From Marinomonas profundimaris (GTDB taxonomy: Bacteria > Pseudomonadota > Gammaproteobacteria > Pseudomonadales > Marinomonadaceae): 64,000 nucleotides of DNA. Positions within the stretch are counted from its first letter, which is position 1; the number at the start of each line of letters is the position of its first letter. A model generated the notes under the pieces. That model saw only the letters and a program-made list of their open reading frames with translations, was not told the DNA's origin and did not search any database. The stretch lies in NCBI RefSeq assembly GCF_000508165.1, contig NZ_AYOZ01000002.1, positions 62,001-126,000 of the forward strand, written 5' to 3'. The position numbers and the translations under genes are program-made. Positions 8,637 to 17,335 of the stretch are shown here, piece after piece.

Positions 8637-11372
8637 ATGACGCAACCCGCTTTTCGTTCTTCTTACCGCGTTGGGATTGATTTAGGGACGACCAATTGTG
8701 TCGTCTCTTACGTTTCGTCAACCGGTACAAACGCGGATCTAAATTCCCCTACATTATTATCTATTCCTCAAGTGATGGCCGATGGCTCCGTTCAGGCGTT
8801 TAACCACTTACCGAGTGCAATTTACGTATTGGCAAACGATGAAGTAGATAAGGTTGTTCCTGTTTTACCGTGGCGCCATCATGAAACGAATTGTGTTGTT
8901 GGTATGGGCGCATTGGCGTTAGGCCAACGCCGTGCGGGGCAATTGGTACAGAGTGCAAAAAGTTGGTTGAGTCATCGACAAGTCGATCGTCGCTCGGCCA
9001 TTCTTCCTTGGGGCAGTGACGCGGTTAAAAAACTCAGTCCATTACAAGCCAGTAAAATGCTGCTTTTGCACATTAAGCAAAGTTGGGATCATCGTTTTCC
9101 AGACGCCCCTTTGGCTGCACAATCGATCGCGCTGACATTGCCGGCGTCTTTTGACGAAGAAGCGCGAGCGCTCACGTTAGAAGCGGCAACATTGGCGGGA
9201 TTGGACAATTTATATTTATTAGAAGAGCCTCAAGCGGCCTGTTATTACTACATCAGCGATGATGAAAAGCTGGCGGCCTTGGCGGACAAAAAAATGCTGT
9301 TGGTGGTCGACATCGGCGGCGGTACCAGTGATTTTAGTTTGGTTGCCATCAAACCGGCTTCAAAAACGGATCACCAAAAAAACTCGATTTCATTAAAGCG
9401 CATTGCGGTGGGCGAACACTTGTTACTTGGTGGTGATAATCTCGACCAAGCTTTGGCTTTTCAGCTTGACCCGAAACAGATCTCAGCGTTATCTGCGTCT
9501 CGACTTGCCGCGTTAGTGCAGCAAACTCGTCAAGCCAAAGAGCGCTTGTTAGGCGATAACGCACCAGAATCTCTGAGCATTACCGTTTTGGGCGGCGGCA
9601 GTCGTTTGATCGGAGGTTCTCAGAAATTCAACGTTTCAAGAGACGCACTTTTAGAGCAGGTTCACACGGGCTTCTTTCCGCTTGTCGAGTCGGGCGACTC
9701 AGTACAAAAAAACGATTACGCCATGCACACATTAGGGTTGCCGTACGAATCTGACCCTGCTTTTACCCGTCATTTAGCGGCGTTTTTGCAGCAACATAAA
9801 GCGGAAATCGAAGCCGCTACGGGATCTGCTATGCCGGATGCGGTGTTGTTTAATGGTGGATTATTTAACAGTCCAGTATTAAAAACCCGATTGCTTGAGC
9901 AATTAAATGCGTGGTCAAACGAACCGATATTAGCCTGTTCTGCCGAAGAGCCAAATGACGCGGTGGCAAAAGGCGCGACCCTGTATTTAAACGCCTTAGC
10001 AGGAGACAACGCACGCATAGAAAGTGGTGTTGCGCACAGTTTGTATTTGAAAATTGGTGACGATCAGTTTGTTGGTATCTTACCAAAGGGCACGCTGAAA
10101 GGTGATGTTGCTGTGTTGGCACAAGCGTTTTTTGTCACCTTGGGTCAGCACGTGCAATTTCCTTTGTATCGGTCCGATGATCATATTGACTGCGTTGTGG
10201 GTGAAATACGAAATGAAAAGGGCCTTCATTATATTTCGAATTTGGCAACGGAATTAGACAGCATTGAAGATTACGCTGAACGGTCTGTTTCAATGTCAGT
10301 GCAAATGACAGAAGTGGGTGTGTTACAAGTGCTTCTGAATGCCAAGAACGGCCGTGATGAATGGCGCTTGGATTTTTCAACGTCCAGTACCGAATCAATT
10401 GATCTTTCCGATTCAGACGAATTGTTGCATTCCAATATGGGCCAAGCGGAGGAGCACCTTGCGCATTGTTTTTCCGCGGCGGGTCAAAAACTCAAACCCG
10501 AGTTGGTCAAAGCGTTGAAGCAAGACCTTGATCAACTATTGGGCAGGCGCGATGATTGGAATGTGGCGACGTCTCGTCGCTTGGTTGATAAATTGTTGAG
10601 CCTTAAATCTGGCCGCATGAAAAGTGCTCAGCATGAACGTCAATGGTTGCAACTGATTGGTTATTGCTTACGCCCTGGTTTTGGCGCGGCAGACGATGTC
10701 ACTCGCGTTCAACAAGTCATTAACATTACCAAGGCGGGGGCTCAGTTTGATAGCGCAGCCGTTTGGGGGCAGTATTGGACCTTATATCGTCGTATTGCAG
10801 GCGGTATGTCGGTTGAGCAGCAGCAAGTGTTGTTGAAGCAGTTTAGTCAGTATTACTCGCCAACTGGGCAGCGTTCCCGTGAAAAATCTAAGTCTTTAAC
10901 CACTAAATCCAGTGACGATTTGATTCGCCTTGTGGGCGCGTTAGAAGCGGTGCCGAACGAAGACAAAATCACCGTGGTGGATTGGCTGATAAAGCGTCTA
11001 CAGAAAACCTCAGAGCCCGATACGGCGTGGTGGACAGTGGGAAGAATTGCTTCCCGTCATTTGTTGTCAGGTAAACAAGAACTGCGGCTTTCTGAAGAGC
11101 GCCTTTTTCCGATTCTTGATTTTGCATTGAAAGAGGATTGGAAGAAACGTAAGCAGGCAGGCCTCGCGGCGGTTCTGATGAGTCAAGTCAGTGTGGATGA
11201 ATCAGAAAAACTAAAAGTCTACCGTAAAAAAATCGCCAACAAGCTTAAAAAAGACAAATGCCCAACCCAATGGGTTGAGCGTTTAGAAAGCCAAATAGAA
11301 ATTAACAGCGACGAGTTAAACGCATTGGTAGGGGAAAGCCTGCCAATAGGGCTGCGATTATCACTGGTTTAA
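8637..11372 (+). CDS. Hsp70-family protein with DUF3731-type C-terminal extension
   Basis: This 911-residue protein has an N-terminal Hsp70 ATPase region with GIDLGTTN (13-20), LPASFDEEAR (168-177) and VVDIGGGTSD (223-232). It continues with about 320 extra C-terminal residues (about 590-911), helical and Lys/Arg-rich, including ...QLIGYCLRPGFGAADD and LAAVLMSQVSVDES. This is the architecture I associate with DUF3731, a domain described as Hsp70-associated. It sits 3 nt behind the first Hsp70, and both share the DUF2760 partner. It may form a two-Hsp70 complex, but this is inference. The role is unknown. Confidence 0.92.
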   Translation: MTQPAFRSSYRVGIDLGTTNCVVSYVSSTGTNADLNSPTLLSIPQVMADGSVQAFNHLPSAIYVLANDEVDKVVPVLPWRHHETNCVVGMGALALGQRRAGQLVQSAKSWLSHRQVDRRSAILPWGSDAVKKLSPLQASKMLLLHIKQSWDHRFPDAPLAAQSIALTLPASFDEEARALTLEAATLAGLDNLYLLEEPQAACYYYISDDEKLAALADKKMLLVVDIGGGTSDFSLVAIKPASKTDHQKNSISLKRIAVGEHLLLGGDNLDQALAFQLDPKQISALSASRLAALVQQTRQAKERLLGDNAPESLSITVLGGGSRLIGGSQKFNVSRDALLEQVHTGFFPLVESGDSVQKNDYAMHTLGLPYESDPAFTRHLAAFLQQHKAEIEAATGSAMPDAVLFNGGLFNSPVLKTRLLEQLNAWSNEPILACSAEEPNDAVAKGATLYLNALAGDNARIESGVAHSLYLKIGDDQFVGILPKGTLKGDVAVLAQAFFVTLGQHVQFPLYRSDDHIDCVVGEIRNEKGLHYISNLATELDSIEDYAERSVSMSVQMTEVGVLQVLLNAKNGRDEWRLDFSTSSTESIDLSDSDELLHSNMGQAEEHLAHCFSAAGQKLKPELVKALKQDLDQLLGRRDDWNVATSRRLVDKLLSLKSGRMKSAQHERQWLQLIGYCLRPGFGAADDVTRVQQVINITKAGAQFDSAAVWGQYWTLYRRIAGGMSVEQQQVLLKQFSQYYSPTGQRSREKSKSLTTKSSDDLIRLVGALEAVPNEDKITVVDWLIKRLQKTSEPDTAWWTVGRIASRHLLSGKQELRLSEERLFPILDFALKEDWKKRKQAGLAAVLMSQVSVDESEKLKVYRKKIANKLKKDKCPTQWVERLESQIEINSDELNALVGESLPIGLRLSLV

Positions 11373-11376
11373 GTCA

Positions 11377-12246
11377 TTATTCCAGTGAAAACCCAAACAG
11401 ACTGATCTGCATTTTATAAGGCACTTCGGTGGATTTTTTAGTCAACGCATTGACCAACCCAAGGTACGTTGTCATTTTATGGGCCGTAAGGTTTTGCTCG
11501 CTTGGTATAGCCGAAGTGAACTTGGTGGCTCGTAACATGCTTTTGATCCCGCTCGTAATGGAAAATTTATTGTTTCCCATCAAAATGACTTCTTCCCCTA
11601 AGTGCCAATAAATGTCCAATTCCTGAATCTGTAATGGGCTTAAGGGCGGAACCAAAGGCACGATGTCTTGAAGTGTAACGATTCTGGTTAGAGGCAACCC
11701 CGCGAACCTTTCTGCACCTGATACGTTTGTCACTTTTGGTTGTCCGAACGTCACGACATTGGTGAGAGGGTAATCGTCCATTTTCAAATACATGGCAACA
11801 ATGACAGCAATCGCTCCGCCTAGGCTGTGTCCTGTTGTTTGAATCGGCTTTCCTGCCACAAGATACGGCTTCACATCCTTGTAAACCGCTTTCGCGGCAT
11901 AGGCAAAACCTTGATGCAGCATAATGTCCAGTTTGGTGTCAGGAAGCAAAGACACATTCAGATTCAGCATGACGTTTTCAAGATTCGCCGTACCGCGAAT
12001 CGCAATGGTCTGCACGCCATCTTTTTCGCTCAACAAATAACTCACCTGAGAATTAACAAACGTCGCTTGATGGACTAAGGTTTGACCTTGTTCTTGAAGG
12101 TGCTCGGCCATGGATTCTGCAGCAAGATAGGTGTCGTCCGATAACTTAGCTTGCGCTTTAATAACGGAAAAATCTGGATTGGCAAAGGCCAATGCGAATG
12201 GAAAAATGAAAATAAGAGACAGCAACGCACGTGTGAATTTCAGCAT
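11377..12246 (-). CDS. Secreted class 3 lipase-like hydrolase
   Basis: This 289-residue alpha/beta hydrolase carries the nucleophile elbow TTGHSLGGAI, with the catalytic serine near residue 141 and a following GQPKVTN segment typical of lipase class 3. I chose the ATG at 12246 because it opens a clean signal peptide (MLKFTRALLSLIFIFPFALA, cut before NPDF). The ORF could extend to 12348, but that extension reads antisense over the coding tail of another gene and has no export signal. It is likely exported to the periplasm or medium and hydrolyses lipid esters. Convergent with the Hsp70 operon, 4 nt apart. Confidence 0.85.
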   Translation of the reverse strand: MLKFTRALLSLIFIFPFALAFANPDFSVIKAQAKLSDDTYLAAESMAEHLQEQGQTLVHQATFVNSQVSYLLSEKDGVQTIAIRGTANLENVMLNLNVSLLPDTKLDIMLHQGFAYAAKAVYKDVKPYLVAGKPIQTTGHSLGGAIAVIVAMYLKMDDYPLTNVVTFGQPKVTNVSGAERFAGLPLTRIVTLQDIVPLVPPLSPLQIQELDIYWHLGEEVILMGNNKFSITSGIKSMLRATKFTSAIPSEQNLTAHKMTTYLGLVNALTKKSTEVPYKMQISLFGFSLE

Positions 12247-12299
12247 AGAAAAAATGTAGACAACATGAGAGTAAGAAGGTGCAGAGAGTACTAAAAAAT

Positions 12300-12437
12300 A
12301 GTGTTCTCGGACAGGAGTTTTTGGAAGACTTGAAGCATCGAAAAGCAATATCTTACGGAGCCAGAAATTGTCTAGGAAACTCAGGGAAGTCCATTCCTGA
12401 CAATGATCCTATTCCTAACTTGAAACCAGTTGAGTAA
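12300..12437 (+). pseudogene. 3' remnant of a lost gene, probably a polymorphic toxin
   Basis: There is no start codon, but the plus frame is open from 12249 to a TAA at 12435-12437. It reads like a genuine protein tail, for example EFLEDLKHRKAISYGARN and a proline-rich end PDNDPIPNLKPVE. The stop is 6 nt before the ATG of a MafI-like immunity gene, the usual toxin-immunity spacing. The upstream body has been lost, and the opposite strand upstream is the lipase gene. I infer a truncated toxin C-terminus; the toxin family cannot be named. This also argues against the longer lipase start. Confidence 0.5.
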
Positions 12438-12443
12438 AACCTA

Positions 12444-12701
12444 ATGAAGACATCAGATCATATATTAAATTTTGGCTCCAACTTTAATGAACGCTTAGAT
12501 AAAGCATCACTGAGTTTTGCTATGGATTATGTTAATCGTGGAGAGAATTCAGTAGCTCTAGATACTTTGTTTGAATATTTATATGAAAACGAAGTATCTA
12601 TTACAGCTGATGAGTTTGATGAGGCTATTTTACTGGCAAAGAAATTAAATATTAGCGAAGATGATTTAGCTTATTTGAGGGAGCTTATAGCGGAAAGCTA
12701 A
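12444..12701 (+). CDS. MafI-like immunity protein, orphan
   Basis: This 85-residue acidic, all-helical protein has the pattern FNERLDKASLSFAMDYVNRG, then ALDTLFEYLYENEVSITADE, then LAKKLNISEDDLAYLRELI. This resembles the MafI immunity family, which neutralises MafB-type and related contact toxins. It directly follows a toxin-like 3' remnant, and no full toxin is present nearby, so it is probably left from a polymorphic toxin cassette. The AT-rich codon use differs from the surrounding core genes, in line with transfer. An intrinsic terminator follows at 12746. The family call is by recognition of pattern only. Confidence 0.6.
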   Translation: MKTSDHILNFGSNFNERLDKASLSFAMDYVNRGENSVALDTLFEYLYENEVSITADEFDEAILLAKKLNISEDDLAYLRELIAES

Positions 12702-12745
12702 ATTGTCCTGTCCACACTGTCCATAGACATTTTCTGCTTTCAATC

Positions 12746-12787
12746 CAGCCGTTTTCAGAAAAAACTTCCCTGAAATCGGCTGTTTTT
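12746..12787 (+). terminator. Rho-independent terminator after immunity gene
   Basis: A 13-nt arm CAGCCGTTTTCAG (12746-12758) pairs with CTGAAATCGGCTG (12770-12782), with one mismatch and an 11-nt loop, followed by TTTTT. Confidence 0.8.
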
Positions 12788-12984
12788 ATTCATTTCCTAC
12801 GATTATTTTCAGGAAAAACAATACAAAAATAATTGTTGGTTAATAATAAGGAGAGACCTTTGCACAGAGATTCAAGGGGTCAGTGTCGTTGATTTCAGAA
12901 TATAACCGCTCTTGTTCTCAATGTTTGCGCCTCCCTTATAAACTTTATTAAGATATAGAGATCACTTGTTTCAAGGAAGAAACG

Positions 12985-13131
12985 ATGGCTCGACGACCAC
13001 GACTATATTTGCCCGATTGCCCATTACATATTACCCAGCGCGGAAATAATCGCGATGCGTGTTTTCGTGATGATTCTGATTATAAGACATATCTGTATCT
13101 TATGCGTGAAGCGGTTGCACTCTATGTTGTG
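12985..13131 (+). pseudogene. Truncated REP-associated tyrosine transposase (RAYT) fragment
   Basis: The first ~49 codons (MARRPRLYLPDCPLHITQRG, then NNRDACFRDDSDYKTYLYLM) match the N-terminus of Y1/RAYT transposases. Homology stops at about 13131, before the HUH motif and catalytic tyrosine, and the frame then runs 28 unrelated codons to a stop. The upstream stretch around 12880-12900 (AAGGGGTCAGTGTCGTTGAT) is of the kind often seen before such genes. A good ribosome-binding site (AAGGAAG) is still present at 12974. It is non-functional and marks a recombination breakpoint next to the MarC-family gene. Confidence 0.75.
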
Positions 13132-13214
13132 TTGATTTACGCGGCTATCAGCATGCCGCTAAATACGTTAAACTACGCGGCTTTAATTTACCCAAAAATG
13201 AACCTGAGTATCTA

Positions 13215-13826
13215 ATGAGCACCGAGTTTTCCATTCTATCCGCCACCTTGTTGTTTTTATTTGTCATCGACCCGTTTGGCAATATTCCTATTTTGTTGTC
13301 TGTGATGAAGGGTGTGCCACAGAAACGCCAATACCAGATCGTGTTGCGTGATGGATTAATCGGATTGATCATTTTGGTGTGTTTTTTGTTTTTTGGGGCA
13401 GAATTTTTGGCACTGTTGCATTTGGAAACAGAGTCCATTTCCATTGCGGGTGGCGTGGTGTTGTTTGTGATTGCGTTGAAGATGATTTTTCCATCGCCTT
13501 ACACGAAAGAAGCTGGCCCTGTGATGGAGCCTTTTATTGTGCCGATTTCCATTCCGATGTTGGCGGGGCCTTCGACCTTGGCGACGTTATTGGTGATGGT
13601 GAAGAGTTACCCAAATGACCAACAGGATTTACTGATTTCTGTTGGCGCGGCTTGGGGTATTTCGGTCGTCATTCTGGCGATGGCGCCATTGTTAAATCGC
13701 GTGTTGAGAGAGAAAGGTTTGGCGGCGCTAGAGCGATTAATGGGTATGTTGTTGCTGATGATGTCTGTACAGATGTTGGTTAATGGTGTGCGTAGTCTGT
13801 TCACTCATACCTTAGCGGCACTATAA
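13215..13826 (+). CDS. MarC-family integral membrane protein (YhgN-like)
   Basis: This 203-residue protein has about six membrane helices, with the conserved DPFGNIPILLSVMKG near the N-terminus and PIAIP-type PISIPMLAGPSTLATLL in the middle, as in MarC/YhgN proteins. Start and length agree with YhgN of enterobacteria. The family sits in the inner membrane; transport activity has been proposed but is not firmly established. The frame stays open upstream of the ATG without a stop for at least 80 nt, across a decayed-element junction, but that extension is not part of the family. Confidence 0.9.
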   Translation: MSTEFSILSATLLFLFVIDPFGNIPILLSVMKGVPQKRQYQIVLRDGLIGLIILVCFLFFGAEFLALLHLETESISIAGGVVLFVIALKMIFPSPYTKEAGPVMEPFIVPISIPMLAGPSTLATLLVMVKSYPNDQQDLLISVGAAWGISVVILAMAPLLNRVLREKGLAALERLMGMLLLMMSVQMLVNGVRSLFTHTLAAL

Positions 13827-13849
13827 CGGATCCTAAGAAATTAGCCTTT

Positions 13850-14335
13850 CTACGGAAGGGCTAATAGCTGTTTAGATACCGCAATGCCATTTAAGTCGCA
13901 ATAAATATAATCCCCTTGGCTAATCGCCATGCCAGCAAAACGCAGGGTTTTACCTAAATCTCCTAAACCACGCTTTTCCGTGGGCATTGGGTGCGCACAC
14001 AATGCATGGATGCCTATGTTTAGTGTGGTTTGCGCTGCAATATCGCGTATGGCGCCGTAAATCACAAACCCTTCCCAACCATTATTTGCGGCTTTTTCCG
14101 CCAGCATGTCGCCGAGTAGCGCACGTCTTTTACTGCCGCCGCCATCCACAACCATGACTTTCCCTTTGCCATTTTCGTTGACCAGCTCGCGTACGCGACT
14201 ATTGTCTTCAAAGCATGAAACGGTAACGACTTCACCATAAAAGTGACTGCGTTTCCCGTACGAGGTAAATATCGGCTCAGCAATTTGAAGTTGTTCAGGG
14301 TACAAATCGCACAAATCAGGAAGGATGTCTTTCAT
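13850..14335 (-). CDS. rraA: RraA-family regulator of ribonuclease E activity
   Basis: At 161 residues this has the usual RraA length. It shows the glycine-rich core VMVVDGGGSKRRALLGDMLA, then NGWEGFVIYGAIRDI, and a C-terminal half with HPMPTEKRGLGD. RraA proteins bind RNase E and damp RNA decay, though some family members act as aldolases, so the in vivo role is inferred. The upstream gap to the next minus-strand gene carries a long perfect inverted repeat (14403-14435). Confidence 0.9.
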   Translation of the reverse strand: MKDILPDLCDLYPEQLQIAEPIFTSYGKRSHFYGEVVTVSCFEDNSRVRELVNENGKGKVMVVDGGGSKRRALLGDMLAEKAANNGWEGFVIYGAIRDIAAQTTLNIGIHALCAHPMPTEKRGLGDLGKTLRFAGMAISQGDYIYCDLNGIAVSKQLLALP

Positions 14336-14402
14336 AGTGGTTCCTATTTAGAATCATGTTACGTTGTTTAAACTTTAAATAGAGAGGCGCTTGAATGCCA
14401 GT

Positions 14403-14435
14403 CATTCGCATCGATAGTTACTATCGATGCGAATG
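14403..14435. repeat. Perfect 15-bp inverted repeat upstream of rraA
   Basis: Arms CATTCGCATCGATAG (14403-14417) and CTATCGATGCGAATG (14421-14435) match perfectly around TTA. There is no T-run on either side, so it is not a canonical terminator. It lies between the end of the 14457 gene and the rraA start and could be an operator, a mobile palindrome or an mRNA-stability hairpin. Confidence 0.7.
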
Positions 14436-14456
14436 ATGACGGCTCAAGGTGATTTT

Positions 14457-14972
14457 TTACTCTTCGACGGTAGGGATGTCGCTTGGATCAATCAGTCCGT
14501 TTTCTGCTGCGATTTGTAGTAATTGGATGATGAGCTCATCGGGCGGTAACAAATGCAGTGGTGTTGTTTGGCCTTGTTCTGCCATAGCGTCGTCAAGGTT
14601 GACATCGCGCTCTTCAAACCAAGAATGAATGCTTTGTACTTCGAAGCTTGGTTCTAATCCTTTTATGTCGTATGTCGCGTCGACTAATTGGTTGAGCAGT
14701 TCAGGTTCCAAGCCATAAATCGTGTCGGTATCAAATTCATTGATCCATTCAGCCAAAATGTCGCTGGCTTCAAAACCAAATTCGTGGAGTTGTTGCTCAT
14801 CAAGGTCGTGAAGGTTTGGCTCGATTTGATGGTTTTCCAACCATTCGTCATCGGGAATGACCAATACTTCTTTGACCTGTGCTTCATGGGTAGACCAAGT
14901 GAAAAGCAAAGGGAAAGCGGGTTCGTCGGAAGAGTTGGCGACAGCCGTCATGAATATAGGTAAACTTGCCAT
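14457..14972 (-). CDS. Conserved acidic protein of unknown function
   Basis: The 171-residue protein is strongly acidic, with many Asp/Glu and few Lys/Arg. It has no signal peptide or membrane helix and a C-terminal LHLLPPDELIIQLLQIAAEN segment. I do not recognise a family. Coding quality and codon use match the neighbours, so I believe it is real. It is divergent from the M14 carboxypeptidase gene, with 37 nt between them. Confidence 0.75.
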   Translation of the reverse strand: MASLPIFMTAVANSSDEPAFPLLFTWSTHEAQVKEVLVIPDDEWLENHQIEPNLHDLDEQQLHEFGFEASDILAEWINEFDTDTIYGLEPELLNQLVDATYDIKGLEPSFEVQSIHSWFEERDVNLDDAMAEQGQTTPLHLLPPDELIIQLLQIAAENGLIDPSDIPTVEE

Positions 14973-15009
14973 AATTTAGAACCAATGTTTGATTGTTAAG
15001 GAAGAATAA

Positions 15010-16164
15010 ATGACCAGCCGAATCAAGATCAGTAGTGCGTTTGATGGCGGTAACATCTCCGTTATTGAAGCCTCGGAGCCGGACAATATTAGAGTAAAGA
15101 TCCCTAATGATACAAACTCTAAATTCCTCCAGTGGTTTTATTTTCGATTACAAGGCGGAATGGGTGAGCAATGTGTCATTCAATTTGAGAACGCCAGCAA
15201 CGCGGCTTACCCAGATGGCTGGGTAGATTACCAAGCGGTTGCCTCTTACGATCGGGAATATTGGTTCCGTGTACCGACAGAATACGTAGACGGAAAATTG
15301 GTGATTACGCATCAGCCAGAACAAGACAGTGTGTATTATGCCTACTTTGCCCCTTACAGCTACGAGCGTCATTTAGACATGATTTCTTGGGCTGCCAGCC
15401 ACGAAGATTGCATTACTGACCATTTGGGTGAAACGGCGGAAGGCCGTGATATTACCTTGTTGGAAGTGAGCAAAACCCAAGGTTTGGCAAAAAACATCTG
15501 GATCATTGCTCGTCAGCATCCAGGTGAAACCATGGCGGAATGGTTTGTCGAAGGCTTGCTTGAGCGCTTGTTTGATGAATCACACCCCATTGCCCGTTCA
15601 CTTTTGAACCAGTGTCGTTTTTACGTTGTGCCGAACATGAACCCAGACGGCGCGGTGCATGGTAATTTACGCGTGAATTCAAAAGGCGTTAACTTAAACC
15701 GTGAGTGGAAAAATCCCACGCAAGAATTCAGCCCTGAAGTACTCGCGGTACAGAAAAAAATGGCCGAAACCGGCGTAGATATGTTTTTGGATATTCATGG
15801 TGATGAAGCCTTGCCGGTAAATTTTGTAGACGGTTGCCAAGGTGTTCCTTCTTTTGATGCGCGTATGGAAGCCATGGAGACTTTGTTTAAAGATATGTTT
15901 GTTGCCGTCAGCCCAGACTTTCAAACTGAAGTCGGTTACACGCCTGATCAATTTGGCGAAGCGAACTTGACTGTAGCGACTAAGTGGGTTGGCGAAACTT
16001 ACAACTGTTTGTCGTTTACTTTGGAAATGCCATTTAAGGACAATAAAAACTTACCGGATGAGATTGTGGGTTGGTCACCAGAGCGCGCTAAAATTCTTGG
16101 TGCAGATATTTTATACCCAATTTATCAAGTCATTATGAGCCCTCATATGAAGGCGGACGACTGA
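15010..16164 (+). CDS. M14-family zinc carboxypeptidase, cytosolic-carboxypeptidase type
   Basis: This 384-residue protein has an N-terminal beta domain (about 1-120) typical of cytosolic carboxypeptidases, followed by an M14 peptidase domain. Zinc ligands are H170 and E173 (ARQHPGE) and H263 (DIHGDE). NPDG (211-214), NLNREW (228-233) and the catalytic glutamate E339 (FTLEMPF) are all present. It has no signal peptide, so it acts in the cytosol. It probably removes C-terminal or side-chain-linked residues such as glutamate; the bacterial substrate is unknown. The stop is 3 nt before the MazG-like gene, so the two are co-transcribed. Confidence 0.93.
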   Translation: MTSRIKISSAFDGGNISVIEASEPDNIRVKIPNDTNSKFLQWFYFRLQGGMGEQCVIQFENASNAAYPDGWVDYQAVASYDREYWFRVPTEYVDGKLVITHQPEQDSVYYAYFAPYSYERHLDMISWAASHEDCITDHLGETAEGRDITLLEVSKTQGLAKNIWIIARQHPGETMAEWFVEGLLERLFDESHPIARSLLNQCRFYVVPNMNPDGAVHGNLRVNSKGVNLNREWKNPTQEFSPEVLAVQKKMAETGVDMFLDIHGDEALPVNFVDGCQGVPSFDARMEAMETLFKDMFVAVSPDFQTEVGYTPDQFGEANLTVATKWVGETYNCLSFTLEMPFKDNKNLPDEIVGWSPERAKILGADILYPIYQVIMSPHMKADD

Positions 16165-16167
16165 TCG

Positions 16168-16530
16168 ATGACAGCTCCAGAAGCGGACGCTTTGCTCGCA
16201 CTGAAGCTGGCTATGCGCCAATTTGCTGAAGAACGAGAGTGGGATCAATTTCATTCCCCAAAGAACTTATCCATGGCGTTAGCGGGCGAAGCCGGCGAGT
16301 TATTAGACTGTTTTCGTTGGCTAACGGAAAACGATTCTTATCATTTAGACGATAAGCAGGCGCAAGCGGTAAAAGAAGAGCTGGCTGATGTGCTTTTGTT
16401 CACGGTACGTTTGGCGGATAAATTGAATATTGATTTGTTCAGTGCTGCGCAGCAGAAGATGGTAAAAAATGCCGCGAATTATCCTGCAGAAAAAGTAAAA
16501 GGCAATGCGAAAAAGTACAGTGAGTACTAG
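16168..16530 (+). CDS. MazG-like nucleotide pyrophosphohydrolase
   Basis: This 120-residue protein is of the short MazG/dCTPase type. It has the acidic metal-binding pattern AGEAGELLDCFRW and the second element KEELADVLLFTVRLADKLNID (the EExxE ... ExxD arrangement). Such enzymes hydrolyse (d)NTPs or damaged nucleotides to monophosphate and pyrophosphate and so clean the nucleotide pool. It directly follows the carboxypeptidase gene. The exact nucleotide cannot be told. Confidence 0.9.
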   Translation: MTAPEADALLALKLAMRQFAEEREWDQFHSPKNLSMALAGEAGELLDCFRWLTENDSYHLDDKQAQAVKEELADVLLFTVRLADKLNIDLFSAAQQKMVKNAANYPAEKVKGNAKKYSEY

Positions 16531-16684
16531 TCGAAAAAAAATCTAAAAAAAGTGCATCAAATAGAACAATTTGGCTTATCAATACGCTTTTTGTTCTGGC
16601 GGTTTTTCACGAAGTCGATTAGCATCACGATCGAATTACAAACAGTATCGATTTTATAACACGTTATTTTTAGGACGAGAAAAA

Positions 16685-17257
16685 ATGCCTAAGGCTAGTG
16701 AAATCAAAAGAAATATGGCTGTCGACTACGACGGTAAAACATACATCGTAAGAGACATCGAGCGATCTGTTCCACAAGGTCGAGCAGGCGGAAGTATTTA
16801 CCGCATGCGTATGTACGATGTTGTGTCAGGGCGTAAGTTGGATGAGTCGTTCAAAGATTCAGACATGATCAATCTTGCGGATCTTATTCGTCGTCCTGCT
16901 ATGTTTTCTTATTCAGATGGCGATGAATACGTGTTCATGGACAGTGAAGACTACACGCCTTACTCCTTGAACAAATCCGCGATTGAAGATGAAATTCTGT
17001 TCATCAATGAAGAAACTACGGGCATTCAAGTAGTTTTGGTAAACGACGCACCTGTTGCGGTTGAATTACCAACCAACGTTGAGCTTGAAGTGATTGAGAC
17101 CGATCCTTCCATCAAAGGCGCTTCTGCGACATCTCGTAACAAACCAGCGACGCTTTCTACCGGTGCGGTGGTTCAAGTGCCAGAACATATTTCGACAGGT
17201 GACCGTATTAAGGTCAATGTGGAAGAGCGTAAGTTTGCAGGACGTGCCGAAAAATAA
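16685..17257 (+). CDS. efpL: Elongation factor P-like protein EfpL (YeiP)
   Basis: The 190-residue protein has the three-domain EF-P fold and the family end signature ([20 protein letters not shown]). Loop residue R33 (VPQGRAGG) replaces the modified lysine of EF-P and is a hallmark of EfpL, which relieves ribosome stalling at proline and other motifs. The start at 16685 is chosen because it aligns with YeiP (MPRANEIK...) and follows a purine-rich site (AGGACGAG); an upstream ATG at 16571 would add 38 unrelated residues. A strong bidirectional terminator follows. Confidence 0.95.
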   Translation: MPKASEIKRNMAVDYDGKTYIVRDIERSVPQGRAGGSIYRMRMYDVVSGRKLDESFKDSDMINLADLIRRPAMFSYSDGDEYVFMDSEDYTPYSLNKSAIEDEILFINEETTGIQVVLVNDAPVAVELPTNVELEVIETDPSIKGASATSRNKPATLSTGAVVQVPEHISTGDRIKVNVEERKFAGRAEK

Positions 17258-17285
17258 CACGTTAGATTAACGCTTTTTTGTTTTA

Positions 17286-17317
17286 AATAAAAACGCAGCC
17301 AACAGGCTGCGTTTTTT
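17286..17317. terminator. Bidirectional terminator between efpL and trmJ
   Basis: ACGCAGCC (17293-17300) pairs with GGCTGCGT (17305-17312) around AACA, with an A-run before and six Ts after, serving both converging genes. Confidence 0.92.
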
Positions 17318-17335
17318 GTGGCTTGAAACGTGACA

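Noticed and set aside
11377-12348. Longer lipase start at 12348
   Set aside because: The extension has no signal peptide and lies antisense to a coding-like tail; the ATG at 12246 gives a clean signal peptide.
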